Numbered from the stretch's first letter, positions 14,974-24,600 are shown. The stretch is DNA of 64,000 nt from Flavobacteriales bacterium (GCA_029262875.1 JAJCYO010000043.1:37692-101691); one strand, 5' to 3'. The notes: a model not told the origin generated them from the sequence alone. Translations and numbers: made by a program.

Positions 14974-17900
14974 ATGATTAATAAAATAATTTTATTCTCA
15001 ATAAAAAACAAACTCATTATTGGAATAATGATGATAGCTTGGATTGGTGTCGGCATCTTTTCCATGAAAGAAGTACCAGTAGATGCCGTTCCTGACATCA
15101 CCAACAATCAGGTTCAAGTAATTACTACATCCCCCAATTTAGGAACAGAGGACATTGAAAAGTTTGTAACCTATCCCGTAGAATTGGCAATGGCAAATCT
15201 TCCAGGAGTAATAGAAATTCGTTCTATTTCCCGTTTTGGTCTTTCGGTTGTAACCATTGTTTTTGAAGATGACATGGAAACTTACCTACCAAGGCAATTG
15301 GTTTCTGAAAAATTGGCTGCTGTAAAAGACCAAATCCCTCAAAAATTTGGAGAACCTTTTATGGGACCAATAACAACAGGTCTTGGAGAAATTTATCAAT
15401 ATACCTTAGAAGTTACTCCCGAATTTAAAGATAAATACACCGATACTGATTTAAGAACCTATCAGGATTGGATTGTAAAAAGACAAATGGCAATGCTCCC
15501 AGGAGTGGTAGAAGTAAATAGTTTTGGAGGAAGAGTGAAGCAATACGAAGTAGCTGTTGATCCTGACAGATTGAAAAGTATGGGGATTACGATTGCTGAT
15601 ATTTTTACCGCTCTTGAAATGAACAACGAAAACACAGGAGGAGCATATATCGTCAAAAACCACAAAGCCAATTTTATTAGAGGAGAAGGGCTTGCTCGAT
15701 CCATTAAAGACCTCAATAATATTGTAGTAAAAACGGAAAATGATGTCCCTGTTCTTATTAAAGATGTTGCTACTGTTCGTTTTGGAAACGCTGTACGTTT
15801 TGGTTCGTTTACCAAGAATGGTGAAGGTGATGCTGTTGGTGGAATGATATTAATGTTGAAAGGTGAAAATTCTAATGATGTTATTGCTAGAGTAAAAGAC
15901 AGAGTGATCGAGATAGAAAAATCTTTGCCTGAAGGAATTACCATTAAACCATTTATTGACCGAGCAACATTAATTGCAAAAACTACGAGTACTGTTTCTT
16001 CCAACTTATTAGAAGGAGGATTAATTGTAATTTTTGTATTGGTATTGTTTCTTGGAAACTTTAGAGGTGGGTTAATAGTTGCTTCTACCATTCCCCTTTC
16101 TCTTCTTTTTGCCTACATTATGATGAATGTTTTTGGTGTATGGTCAAACTTAATGAGTTTAGGAGCTATTGATTTTGGGATTATAGTAGATGGTGCGGTT
16201 ATCATTGTGGAGAGTGTCGTTTTTTATAACCACCAGCGAGTTAAGAAAATTACTAGCGGAAAATTATCTCAGCAAGATTTGGATGAAATTTCAAATAATT
16301 CTTCCAGTAAAATGATGAACGCTGCATTTTTTGGGCAGCTCATTATTCTAATCGTTTTCATTCCAATATTAACCTTACAAGGGGTAGAAGGGAAAATGTT
16401 TACACCAATGGCAATGACATTTAGTTTTGCTGTAATTGGGGCAATGGTATTGTGTTTAACCTATGTGCCAATGATTTCCGCTTTGTTTATGAGTAAGAAG
16501 CCTTCTCAGAAAGAAATGTGGGGTGACAAATTCATTCATTGGATGGCGAGTAAATACGAACCTATCTTACAAAGAGCTTTAAAAAGCAAAAAGATAATAC
16601 TTTCTGTAGCGGTCATTCTTTTAGCAGCAGCAGTTTATACTTTTTCAACAATGGGAGGTGAATTTGTGCCAAAATTAGATGAAGGAGATATAGCAATGCA
16701 AGCCTTATTAAAACCAGGTAGTTCATTAGAAGAAACCGAAAAAGTATCTTCTTTAATTGAAAAAACCATTTTAGATAATTTTCCTGAAGTAACCGAAATG
16801 GTTTCAAGAATTGGGGTTGCAGAATTACCTACCGATCCAATGCCAATGGATATTGCAGATATGTTTATTATGCTGAAACCAGAAAGTGAATGGGTTTCTG
16901 CTACAAGCAAAGAAGAATTAATAGATAAAATCAAAGACAAATTAACGTTTATTCCAGGAGTAAATTATGAGTTTTCTCAACCGCTCGAACTTCGGTTTAA
17001 TGAATTAATGACGGGAGTTAGGCAAGATGTTGCTATTAAATTATTTGGCGATGATTTGGATCTATTAGCAATGTACGCTCAAAAAATGGCAAAAATAATT
17101 GGTACAGTTGAAGGAGTGGCAGACATTAAAGCAGAAGCAACCAAAGGGCTTCCTCAAATGACGGTTCAATACGAACGAGAAAAGCTGGCTCAATATGGTT
17201 TAAATGTTCAGGAATTAAATACCATTGTTAGAACTGCTTTTAGTGGCGAAACTGCTGGAGTTATTTTTGAAGGAGAAAAGCGATTTGACCTTGTTGTTCG
17301 GCTTAAAGATGAGCATAAAACAAGTATAGAAGACCTGAAAAACATCTATGTTTCTTTACCTAGTGGAGAACAAATACCCATAAAAGAAGTAGCCAATGTG
17401 AGCTACCAAGCTGGGCCGATGCAAATTTCTCGTGAAGGAACTAATCGTAGAACCTACGTAGGAATTAATGTAAGGGGTCGAGATGTAGAATCAGTGGTAA
17501 ATGAAATTCAGGAAAAATTGGATGCTGAACTGGATTTACCCCCTGGTTATTATTTAAAATATGGTGGTTCTTTTGAGAACTTACAACGAGCAAAAGCAAG
17601 GTTAACGATTGTTGTCCCTATTGCTCTCGCTTTAATTTTTGTCCTACTTTATTTTGCTTTACAATCATTTAGCCAAACAATAATGATTTATATGGCAATA
17701 CCACTTTCCGCTATTGGTGGAATATTTTCATTGTGGTTAAGAGATATGCCTTTTAGTATCTCTGCTGGAGTTGGATTTATTGTGCTGTTTGGAGTTGCGG
17801 TCTTAAACGGTCTCGTCCTCATTACCAGTATGAACGATCTTAAAAAGGAAGGTATGGGATTAAAAGAGCGAATAATAAAAGGAACAAAAGAAAGAATTCG

Positions 17901-19389
17901 TCCTATTTTCCTTACCGCATCAACAGATATTTTGGGCTTTTTACCAATGGCTATTTCAACTTCATCAGGAGCGGAAGTACAACGACCATTAGCAACTGTT
18001 GTAATTGGAGGAATGTTAACAGCATCATTACTTACGCTTATTGTTATTCCAATTTTGTATGACATTATAGAATCAAGAGCTGAAAAAAAGCTGTTGAATA
18101 AAGGGAGCGATACAGGGCTTAATTTAGGAGGAGTGAGTATGGCTTCTTTTTTAATTGTACCATTAATTGGTGCATTTTTATTGTTCGGACAAACAAGCCA
18201 AGCTCAAACCAATAATGCAAATCAACTTACATTAGAAGAAGCCATTACTTATGGATTGAGTAATAATGGGAATGTAAAATCTGCCAGCATAGAAATTGAA
18301 CGGTTAAAATCAATGAAAAGGACATCATTTGATTTGGGTAAAACCGATGTTGGTATGCAGTATGGAAACTACAACAGTTTTGAAAATGATTTTGCTTTTT
18401 CAATAGACCAAAATTTTCAATTTCCTACCGTTTATACAAGCAAAAGCGGTTTGGCAAAAGCAAATATAAAAGCTGGGGAATTTGAAAAAGCAATTACTGA
18501 AAATGAGTTGGTTAAAGAAATAAAACTGACTTGGTATCAACTGGCTTATTTAATGGATAAAAACAAGTTGCTTATCTATCAAGACAGTATGTATGTAAAG
18601 TTCTTAAAAGCTACTCAATTAAGGTATCAAACAGAAGCAGGAACTTTATTGGAGAAAGTTACGGCTGAATCTAAAGTTACGGCTATAAAAGCGGTAATAG
18701 TTCAGAATGAATCCGATATAAAAAGCTATCAAAAAAGACTTCAAACACTTTTAAATAGTCCTACTCCAGTTGACATAATTGCCAGTTTTAATCCTAAAAA
18801 AGAATTAAAATTGACATTGGATACAGCCATTGTTGCAAACAACCCGAACTTAGGCTTACTAACCAATTTGATTACGGTTAGGGAAAAAGAAAAATCGGTG
18901 AATAAAGCACAATTTTTACCTGATTTTTCCATTGGTTATTTTAATCAATCCTTAATAGGAACCTATAATGTAAATGGTAGTGATCAATTTTTTGGGAGTA
19001 GCCAACGATTTACTGGTGTGCAAGCCACTATTTCAATTCCAATTTTTGCTGGGGCTGATTTAGCTCGAATAAAAGCAGCAAAACTCAACCAGCAAAGAGC
19101 AGAAACAGAAGCCAGTTATTATCAAACTGCTTTGTTGGGAGAATACGAACGAGTAGTTCAAGATTACTTGAAGTATAAATATTCCATTGAAACATACGAA
19201 ACTAATGCTTTACCGCAAGCAGAGTTAATCTTATCGAACGCTACCAAAAGTTTTGAAGGTGGTGCAATTGATTATGTGGAGTACATTCAAGGATTAAACA
19301 ATGGACTTGAAATCAAAAACAATTACTTAAATATCCTTAATCAATACAATCAGTCAATTATAGCTATAGAATATTTAGCTGGTAAGTAG
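14974..19389 (+). CDS. CusA/CzcA-type heavy-metal RND pump fused to a TolC-like outer-membrane factor
   Basis: The product has 1471 residues from ATG 14974; a TTG two codons earlier is less likely. Residues 1 to about 1040 are a heavy-metal RND pump: N-terminal membrane helix, periplasmic porter domains, and helix 4 with the proton-relay signature AIDFGIIVDG, typical of CusA/CzcA. From about residue 1055 a signal-peptide-like segment (hydrophobic run ending QTSQAQ) leads into an outer-membrane factor domain (LTLEEAITYGLSNNGNVKSA, then two coiled-coil halves). Fusion of pump and factor is a known Bacteroidota arrangement. The adaptor gene follows after 41 bp. Export of Cu, Ag, Zn, Co or Cd is possible; the metal is not determined by sequence. 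Confidence 0.92.
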   Translation: MINKIILFSIKNKLIIGIMMIAWIGVGIFSMKEVPVDAVPDITNNQVQVITTSPNLGTEDIEKFVTYPVELAMANLPGVIEIRSISRFGLSVVTIVFEDDMETYLPRQLVSEKLAAVKDQIPQKFGEPFMGPITTGLGEIYQYTLEVTPEFKDKYTDTDLRTYQDWIVKRQMAMLPGVVEVNSFGGRVKQYEVAVDPDRLKSMGITIADIFTALEMNNENTGGAYIVKNHKANFIRGEGLARSIKDLNNIVVKTENDVPVLIKDVATVRFGNAVRFGSFTKNGEGDAVGGMILMLKGENSNDVIARVKDRVIEIEKSLPEGITIKPFIDRATLIAKTTSTVSSNLLEGGLIVIFVLVLFLGNFRGGLIVASTIPLSLLFAYIMMNVFGVWSNLMSLGAIDFGIIVDGAVIIVESVVFYNHQRVKKITSGKLSQQDLDEISNNSSSKMMNAAFFGQLIILIVFIPILTLQGVEGKMFTPMAMTFSFAVIGAMVLCLTYVPMISALFMSKKPSQKEMWGDKFIHWMASKYEPILQRALKSKKIILSVAVILLAAAVYTFSTMGGEFVPKLDEGDIAMQALLKPGSSLEETEKVSSLIEKTILDNFPEVTEMVSRIGVAELPTDPMPMDIADMFIMLKPESEWVSATSKEELIDKIKDKLTFIPGVNYEFSQPLELRFNELMTGVRQDVAIKLFGDDLDLLAMYAQKMAKIIGTVEGVADIKAEATKGLPQMTVQYEREKLAQYGLNVQELNTIVRTAFSGETAGVIFEGEKRFDLVVRLKDEHKTSIEDLKNIYVSLPSGEQIPIKEVANVSYQAGPMQISREGTNRRTYVGINVRGRDVESVVNEIQEKLDAELDLPPGYYLKYGGSFENLQRAKARLTIVVPIALALIFVLLYFALQSFSQTIMIYMAIPLSAIGGIFSLWLRDMPFSISAGVGFIVLFGVAVLNGLVLITSMNDLKKEGMGLKERIIKGTKERIRPIFLTASTDILGFLPMAISTSSGAEVQRPLATVVIGGMLTASLLTLIVIPILYDIIESRAEKKLLNKGSDTGLNLGGVSMASFLIVPLIGAFLLFGQTSQAQTNNANQLTLEEAITYGLSNNGNVKSASIEIERLKSMKRTSFDLGKTDVGMQYGNYNSFENDFAFSIDQNFQFPTVYTSKSGLAKANIKAGEFEKAITENELVKEIKLTWYQLAYLMDKNKLLIYQDSMYVKFLKATQLRYQTEAGTLLEKVTAESKVTAIKAVIVQNESDIKSYQKRLQTLLNSPTPVDIIASFNPKKELKLTLDTAIVANNPNLGLLTNLITVREKEKSVNKAQFLPDFSIGYFNQSLIGTYNVNGSDQFFGSSQRFTGVQATISIPIFAGADLARIKAAKLNQQRAETEASYYQTALLGEYERVVQDYLKYKYSIETYETNALPQAELILSNATKSFEGGAIDYVEYIQGLNNGLEIKNNYLNILNQYNQSIIAIEYLAGK

Positions 19390-19430
19390 TCAATTAACAA
19401 AAAATTCAAATTAGTATAAAAACATAAATT

Positions 19431-20735
19431 ATGAAAACGAGCATAAAATTAATCATCGGAATAGGTACAATAGCAGTATTAATGTCTGCCTGTGGTTCTT
19501 CTTCGACCGGAGAAAAAGAAGGGCATGGAGAACATGAAGAAGAAGGGCATGGAGAAGAAGGTGTGGTCTCTTTAACAGAACAACAAATGGATGCGATAGG
19601 ATTAAAAATAGTACGCATTGAAAATCGTAATCTGACCACAGGCATTCAAGCATCAGGAAAATTAGAATTAGCTCCACAAGATAAAGCAGATATTAGCCCT
19701 GTATTGGGTGGAATAATTAAAGAGTTAAGAGTTTTTGAAGGAGATAAAGTGACCAAAGGACAAGTGTTAGCAACCTTAGAACATCCTGATTTTATTCAAT
19801 TACAACAAGATTACATCAATACAGTTAATAATCTGACATACCTTGAAAAAGAATATGAAAGACAAAAAAAATTATATGAAGAAAAAGTAGGCTCTGGTAA
19901 GGATTTTCAGAAAATTACTGCCGAATACAACAATAGTAAGTCTACTGTGCAGGGATTAAAAATTAAACTACGAATGTTAGGGCTTAATGAATCTGCGGTT
20001 GCTAAAGGGAAAGTGTTCCCAACAGTATCTATTACTGCCCCGTTAAGCGGGATAGTTAGTCTTGTCGAAACAAATATTGGAGCATTTGTAGAACCTTTAA
20101 CGAAAGTATTTGAGATAGTAGATAATGATAAAATTCATGCTGATTTGATGGTGTATGAAAAAGACATCAGTAAAATTAAAGTAGGGCAAAAAATTCATTT
20201 CAGTACATCAAGCCTTATGGGACAAGAATTGGAGGGCGAAATATATGCGATAAGCCCAGCTTTTGAAAACGACCCAAAAGCAATTCACGTTCATGCCAAT
20301 ATCACTACAAAAGAAGTGAAGCTAATATCAGGAATGTATATTAAAGGCAGAATAGTTGCCGAAAACATAATGACAGCAGTACTTCCTGAACAAGCAATTG
20401 TTACCGAAGAAGGAAAAACTTACATTTTTGTTAAAAAGGGAGGTAAAGCACACGATCATGGCCATGAAAAAGAAAAAACTGCTACCAAAGAACACGACCA
20501 TGATGAGCATGCAGAAGAAAAATCAACAGGCAAAAAAGATGAACATGGACATGCAGAACATGAAGAAGGTAAATGGGAATTTGAAATGGTAGAAGTAATT
20601 ACTGGCATTACCAGTAGCGGATACATTGAAATAAAATTGCTAAAACCTTTACCTAAAGGTGCAGAAATTGCAGGGAATGGAGCATATTATTTATTGGCAG
20701 AAATGGGTAAAGGAGAAACCGAACACAGTCATTAA
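19431..20735 (+). CDS. RND efflux periplasmic adaptor lipoprotein (CusB/CzcB type)
   Basis: This membrane-fusion protein of 434 residues has a lipobox LMSAC (C21) and a His/Glu-rich N-terminal stretch. It continues with lipoyl-like and alpha-hairpin regions (residues 80-180, FEGDKVTKGQVLATLEHPD and a coiled-coil LTYLEKEYERQKKLYEE), a beta-barrel region, and a second His-rich insertion at about 342-380 (KAHDHGHEKEK, HDHDEHAEE). It would bridge the inner-membrane pump and its fused outer-membrane factor and may hand periplasmic metal to the pump through the histidines. It lies directly after the pump gene and 26 bp before the PII-like gene. Confidence 0.9.
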   Translation: MKTSIKLIIGIGTIAVLMSACGSSSTGEKEGHGEHEEEGHGEEGVVSLTEQQMDAIGLKIVRIENRNLTTGIQASGKLELAPQDKADISPVLGGIIKELRVFEGDKVTKGQVLATLEHPDFIQLQQDYINTVNNLTYLEKEYERQKKLYEEKVGSGKDFQKITAEYNNSKSTVQGLKIKLRMLGLNESAVAKGKVFPTVSITAPLSGIVSLVETNIGAFVEPLTKVFEIVDNDKIHADLMVYEKDISKIKVGQKIHFSTSSLMGQELEGEIYAISPAFENDPKAIHVHANITTKEVKLISGMYIKGRIVAENIMTAVLPEQAIVTEEGKTYIFVKKGGKAHDHGHEKEKTATKEHDHDEHAEEKSTGKKDEHGHAEHEEGKWEFEMVEVITGITSSGYIEIKLLKPLPKGAEIAGNGAYYLLAEMGKGETEHSH

Positions 20736-20761
20736 TTCCTAATCAAGTTATAAAAAAAATT

Positions 20762-21118
20762 ATGAAAGAAATAAAAGCATTTATAAGAAGCCGAAAAGTG
20801 CAAGAAATTGTACCAGAACTTAAAAAATCAGGATACCTTAATGTCTCTTTTAGTTTGTGTGAAGGAACGGGTAGTTTTAAAGACAATGATGCATCACCAT
20901 CACTCCTTTTTCATGTTACTGATAGTCAAATTGCCAAGTTAGAATTAGTATGTGCAAATGATAATGTAGATGAGATAATAGGCATCATTACTAAATATGG
21001 TAGAACCCATGAAGATGGAGATGGTATTGTGTATGTAACTCCTATAGAAAAAGCCATCAAGGTAAAAAATGGAGAAGATGCGAGTTTAAATTTTATTAAA
21101 AATAAAAACACGGATTAA
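20762..21118 (+). CDS. PII-like (GlnB-fold) protein of the metal efflux operon
   Basis: The 118-residue product starts MKEIKAFIRSRKVQEIVPEL and contains IIGIITKYGRTHEDGDGIVYVTPIEKAI, matching the PII (GlnB/GlnK) fold, whose C-terminal part reads GRTGxxGDGxIxV in true PII proteins. The T-loop region is diverged (CEGTGSFKDNDASPS), without the uridylylated tyrosine motif, so it is not a classical nitrogen regulator. PII-like proteins are known beside heavy-metal RND pumps and may sense a metal or nucleotide. Its stop overlaps the next start by one base (TAATG). Confidence 0.8.
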   Translation: MKEIKAFIRSRKVQEIVPELKKSGYLNVSFSLCEGTGSFKDNDASPSLLFHVTDSQIAKLELVCANDNVDEIIGIITKYGRTHEDGDGIVYVTPIEKAIKVKNGEDASLNFIKNKNTD

Positions 21119-22314
21119 TGGAAAATAAAAAAATCATACTCTTGTTTTTTTCCATACTAATGACTTTAGTTGGAAAAGCACAAAATCCAATTGTTCTAAA
21201 CATTCTGAATGATGTTAACATGGATTCTTTAACCTTTTTTGTGAAGCAGCTAACAGGTGAAGAACAGGTTATTATCAATGGTTTACCCGATACTATATTT
21301 TCACGCCATAAAGACCAACCAGGCAATGAAAAGGCATTTCAGTTTGTAAAGCAAAAATTCGCAGGTTATGGATTACAGGTTGATTCTTTACAATTTAGTG
21401 CAACTGGAAAAAATTTACTGGGGATCAAAATAGGAACCACATATCCGAACAAAAAATTTATTTTAGGAGCACATTACGACAATATCGGTTCTACAGTTGC
21501 TCCCGGTGCAGATGATAATGCCAGTGGATCAGCAGCCGTTATAGAGGCTTCAAGAGTGTTTTCAGGGTATACATTTCCTTTTACCATCATTTTTGCCTTA
21601 TGGGATGAAGAAGAACAAGGGTTAATAGGAAGTAACGCTTATGCTTCACTAGCAGCTTCTAATAACGACACCATACTGGGCTACATCAATATGGATATGC
21701 TTGGGTGGGATGGTAATAATGACAGTATTGCCGACCTGCATGTACGCCCTGTCGCTTCATCACTTCAGTTAGCTGATAAAGCAATGGCTGCCGATACCGT
21801 TTACAATATCAACTTAGGACTGCATGTAGTAAATCCGGGAACAGGAGCTACTGACCATGCAGCTTTTTGGAACAGCGGATTTACTGCAATTGGAATTAAT
21901 GAAGAATATGACGGTGATTTTAATCCATTTTGGCATTCACCAGCAGATTCTTTGGGTCAGTTCAATCTTCCCTTTTATGAAAAATGTGCTAAACTGGCTT
22001 ATGCTACCTTGGGTGATTGTGCCCTTGACAGCATGACCACCGTGAGTATTGATGAATCTCTAATTACAAATGGTAATATCAAACTTTATCCAAATCCGAC
22101 CACCAACGGGATAACAGTAGATTTGGGCACAATCTTTTTCAAGAACATAACAATAAGTGTCTTCAATATGAAGGGGGAATTATTACAAATGGTTTCAACT
22201 GATTCGTCATCAAAAATTGAAATAAACACTGAAGGGTTACCTTCTGGTATTTATTACATGGGTGTTGTGCAAGATCAAACAATGATGGGCATGAAGCGCT
22301 GGATCAAACTATAA
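21118..22314 (+). CDS. Secreted M28-family metallopeptidase with T9SS sorting domain
   Basis: The 398 residues begin with a signal peptide (ending VGKAQ). An M28 zinc aminopeptidase domain follows, with the metal-ligand motifs GAHYDN, GADDNASGSA, DEEEQGLIGS and NMDMLGWDG. The C-terminus is a type A T9SS sorting domain (IKLYPNPTTNGITVDLG, LPSGIYYMGVV). It should be exported across the outer membrane and cleave peptides at the surface. It overlaps the PII-like gene by one base, so it is co-expressed with the efflux system. Why a peptidase is linked to metal efflux is not clear. Confidence 0.85.
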   Translation: MENKKIILLFFSILMTLVGKAQNPIVLNILNDVNMDSLTFFVKQLTGEEQVIINGLPDTIFSRHKDQPGNEKAFQFVKQKFAGYGLQVDSLQFSATGKNLLGIKIGTTYPNKKFILGAHYDNIGSTVAPGADDNASGSAAVIEASRVFSGYTFPFTIIFALWDEEEQGLIGSNAYASLAASNNDTILGYINMDMLGWDGNNDSIADLHVRPVASSLQLADKAMAADTVYNINLGLHVVNPGTGATDHAAFWNSGFTAIGINEEYDGDFNPFWHSPADSLGQFNLPFYEKCAKLAYATLGDCALDSMTTVSIDESLITNGNIKLYPNPTTNGITVDLGTIFFKNITISVFNMKGELLQMVSTDSSSKIEINTEGLPSGIYYMGVVQDQTMMGMKRWIKL

Positions 22315-22327
22315 AAATGAAAGCATA

Positions 22328-22564
22328 ATGGAAAATTTTAAACAAAAATTTGATACTCTCCTGATGAATACATTATGTATCAATCAAGAGGACATTAAAC
22401 CAGAGACACATTTCATCAATGACTTAGGAGCAGATTCACTCGATTTGGTAGAGTTTACTATGGCATTGGAGAAAGAATTTAATATAACTATTCCTGATGA
22501 CGATATAGAACAACTCATTACGATTGGTGATGCCATGAAATACATTAAAGCGAAAATAGCTTAA
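22328..22564 (+). CDS. Acyl carrier protein
   Basis: The 78-residue acidic protein has the phosphopantetheine site in DLGADSLDLVEF (S37) and the usual four-helix ACP length. It follows the peptidase gene by 13 bp and precedes an SRPBCC gene by 1 bp. No fatty-acid synthase gene is adjacent, which suggests a specialised rather than the housekeeping ACP. Its partner enzyme is not evident. Confidence 0.9.
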   Translation: MENFKQKFDTLLMNTLCINQEDIKPETHFINDLGADSLDLVEFTMALEKEFNITIPDDDIEQLITIGDAMKYIKAKIA

Positions 22565-22565
22565 T

Positions 22566-23060
22566 ATGTTTGAGGTTAACCCATCCATACTAATTGAAGC
22601 TCCCATAGAAAAAATATGGGCTTATATGTTAGATATTGAAAATTGGTGGTTACGTTCCAATCCAGAACATATTTATTTGGAATTATTATCTGGTGATAAG
22701 CAATTACAACTGGGTTCCAAAATAACAATAAAAGAAAAGGTTGGCGGAATTCCGTGTACAGCAGTTGGCTGTATTAGCAAGTTTGAAAAATATAAACAAG
22801 TTACTTGGGAGGCGGAAGCAGTTTATAAATATATGGGGATGGCTGTCCCAGTACAAGAAGGAGTTAATTGGTTACTTAATCCTAAAGATGATGGTTATGA
22901 GTTAGAAGCTCATGTTTGGGCAATTTTCCCAAAAGGATTTAAGGGAAGATTGTTGGAATGGTATGCCAAAACTTTTCTAAAGATTGTAAAAAAAGATGAC
23001 CAACATGCAATGAGTGAGCTTGAATACATTAAAACAGAAGTAGAAAAACTAAACTGGTGA
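22566..23060 (+). CDS. SRPBCC (START-like) family protein
   Basis: The 164-residue product begins VNPSILIEAPIEKIWAYMLDIENWWLRSNPEH, the typical first strand and helix of SRPBCC ligand-binding proteins (polyketide cyclase/dehydrase group), and ends with the long C-terminal helix. No signal peptide or membrane segment is seen. It starts 1 bp after the ACP gene; such proteins bind hydrophobic ligands such as lipids or polyketides, so an acyl-ACP-derived ligand is a reasonable inference. No catalytic residue can be pointed to. Confidence 0.72.
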   Translation: MFEVNPSILIEAPIEKIWAYMLDIENWWLRSNPEHIYLELLSGDKQLQLGSKITIKEKVGGIPCTAVGCISKFEKYKQVTWEAEAVYKYMGMAVPVQEGVNWLLNPKDDGYELEAHVWAIFPKGFKGRLLEWYAKTFLKIVKKDDQHAMSELEYIKTEVEKLNW

Positions 23061-23064
23061 AACT

Positions 23065-23274
23065 ATGAAAGAACTATCAAAATTTTTAGCAGGCTTTATG
23101 GCTTTTCTAGCCATAGACCATACCTCTCTTTTTTTCTGTGATGAACTACCACTTTCCTTTTGTGGTACAACCATTACTGAAACTTCAAATACAATTTTAA
23201 TGATTGTTCCTGCAGTTATCTCTTTGCTGCTGATATACTATGCTTGGATTAGAAAAGCAAATAACATTGATTAA
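23065..23274 (+). CDS. Small two-helix membrane protein
   Basis: The 69 residues form two hydrophobic segments (about 5-22 and 42-62) separated by a short loop with two cysteines (CDELPLSFC), and a basic C-terminus. It starts 4 bp after the SRPBCC gene and belongs to the same run of genes. I do not recognise the family. Confidence 0.55.
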   Translation: MKELSKFLAGFMAFLAIDHTSLFFCDELPLSFCGTTITETSNTILMIVPAVISLLLIYYAWIRKANNID

Positions 23275-23281
23275 AATTTAG

Positions 23282-23665
23282 ATGGGAACAACTATAAAAG
23301 GAACCATACAAGAAATGCAATTATTGGCTAAATTCAGAGGCGGTATATGTTGGTCTAAAGTTTATGTCAACTGCGAAACAAAACTATCATGGGAGTGTAG
23401 AAAGGGTCACCGATGGATCGCTACTCCATTGAGTGTAAAGAATAGAAACAGTTGGTGTCCCATTTGTGCAAGAAATCAGCCTTTAGGCTTAGAGAAAATG
23501 CAACGACTTGCATCAGAAAAATCTGGAAAATGCTTATCAACCGAATACATTAACGTTAAAACCAACTTATTGTGGCAATGTAGTAATGGTCATCAGTTTT
23601 TGAGAACTCCTGAAAGTATTAGGAATGGAGGGTGGTGTTCGTATTGCAAAGCAAGCAATAATTAA
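23282..23665 (+). CDS. Protein with two treble-clef zinc-ribbon repeats
   Basis: The 127 residues consist of two copies of one unit of about 55 residues: LSWECRKGHRWIATPLSV with CPIC, and LLWQCSNGHQFLRTPESI with CSYC. Each unit (W-x-C-x2-GH-x-W/F, then C-x2-C) matches the treble-clef zinc-ribbon units found beside homing and Vsr-like endonucleases. No nuclease domain is present, so it may be a stand-alone DNA- or RNA-binding remnant or adaptor. It lies between lipid-linked genes, 7 bp after the small membrane protein gene. Confidence 0.65.
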   Translation: MGTTIKGTIQEMQLLAKFRGGICWSKVYVNCETKLSWECRKGHRWIATPLSVKNRNSWCPICARNQPLGLEKMQRLASEKSGKCLSTEYINVKTNLLWQCSNGHQFLRTPESIRNGGWCSYCKASNN

Positions 23666-23676
23666 AAGAGTAAGTT

Positions 23677-24597
23677 ATGAGAAATTATAAAAATAAAACA
23701 ACCTTGATATTAAGCTTAATGTCTGCTGTTGCTTTTCTAAAGAATAAAAAGTATCATTCAGAAAACTTATTTAATCAAAACAAAATTCCACTAATTATTA
23801 TACACTTGGTCTTAATCATTTTAATGATGTCCACATTTCAAAATGTAAAAGGACAAAGCCAACAGAATCGTTACGAAGTAAATAATAATAAAACTTGGAC
23901 AACTCTTGGAACAGGTGCAGGTCTATTTTTGACAGGAACTTATCTCACATTGCAAAATGAACCGCTCACTACTAATAAAATAATGTCACTTGATCATCAA
24001 AACTTACCAACATTTGATCACCCAGCAGCTCATCGCTATTCTACATCGAGTAAGGACATTAGTGATGTTCTGCAAGTAGGATCATTACTGCTCCCCGCAA
24101 CTTTGTTGCTTAATCGCGAAATTAGAAAAGAGTATGCCGCTATTGGTATTATGACATCTGAATTATTATTAATAAATACTGGGCTTAATATGTTGGCAAA
24201 AAACATCATCAGCAGACCTAGACCTTTTGCGTACAATTCAGAAGTAAATTTTGATGTTAAAACAACCAGGAATGCAAAGCTTTCTTTTTATTCAGGTCAT
24301 GTTGCCAATGCAGCAGCATTATCTTTTTTTTCAGCCCAGATATTAACTGATTTTACCGACAGTAGAACTGTGAAGATAATAAGCTGGACTGCTGCTGCCA
24401 GTCTCCCCGCTGTCATGGGATATTTACGATTTGATGCAGGGAAACATTTTTTGTCGGACATTGTAGTGGGTTATGCTGTGGGTGGACTGTTGGGTTATTT
24501 TATACCCGTTTGGCATAGAAATAAATCTTTAGCTACCAATAGAGTAGATATTCAGCCTTTAGGAATGGGCCTTCGACTAACCTATCATATAAGATAA
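23677..24597 (+). CDS. PAP2-family membrane phosphatase
   Basis: At 306 residues with several membrane helices, this protein carries the three phosphatidic-acid-phosphatase motifs: KNIISRPRP (KX6RP), FYSGHVANA in place of PSGH, and LRFDAGKHFLSDIVVG with the R, H and D of the third motif. PAP2 enzymes dephosphorylate lipid phosphates such as undecaprenyl pyrophosphate or phosphatidic acid at the membrane. The N-terminal 50 residues include a hydrophobic segment that may be a signal anchor. With the ACP and SRPBCC genes it gives this part of the island a lipid theme. Confidence 0.8.
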   Translation: MRNYKNKTTLILSLMSAVAFLKNKKYHSENLFNQNKIPLIIIHLVLIILMMSTFQNVKGQSQQNRYEVNNNKTWTTLGTGAGLFLTGTYLTLQNEPLTTNKIMSLDHQNLPTFDHPAAHRYSTSSKDISDVLQVGSLLLPATLLLNREIRKEYAAIGIMTSELLLINTGLNMLAKNIISRPRPFAYNSEVNFDVKTTRNAKLSFYSGHVANAAALSFFSAQILTDFTDSRTVKIISWTAAASLPAVMGYLRFDAGKHFLSDIVVGYAVGGLLGYFIPVWHRNKSLATNRVDIQPLGMGLRLTYHIR

Positions 24598-24600
24598 ATT

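Noticed and set aside
15462..16091. A 209-residue minus-strand frame inside the RND pump gene
   Set aside because: It is antisense to the clear CusA-type sequence.
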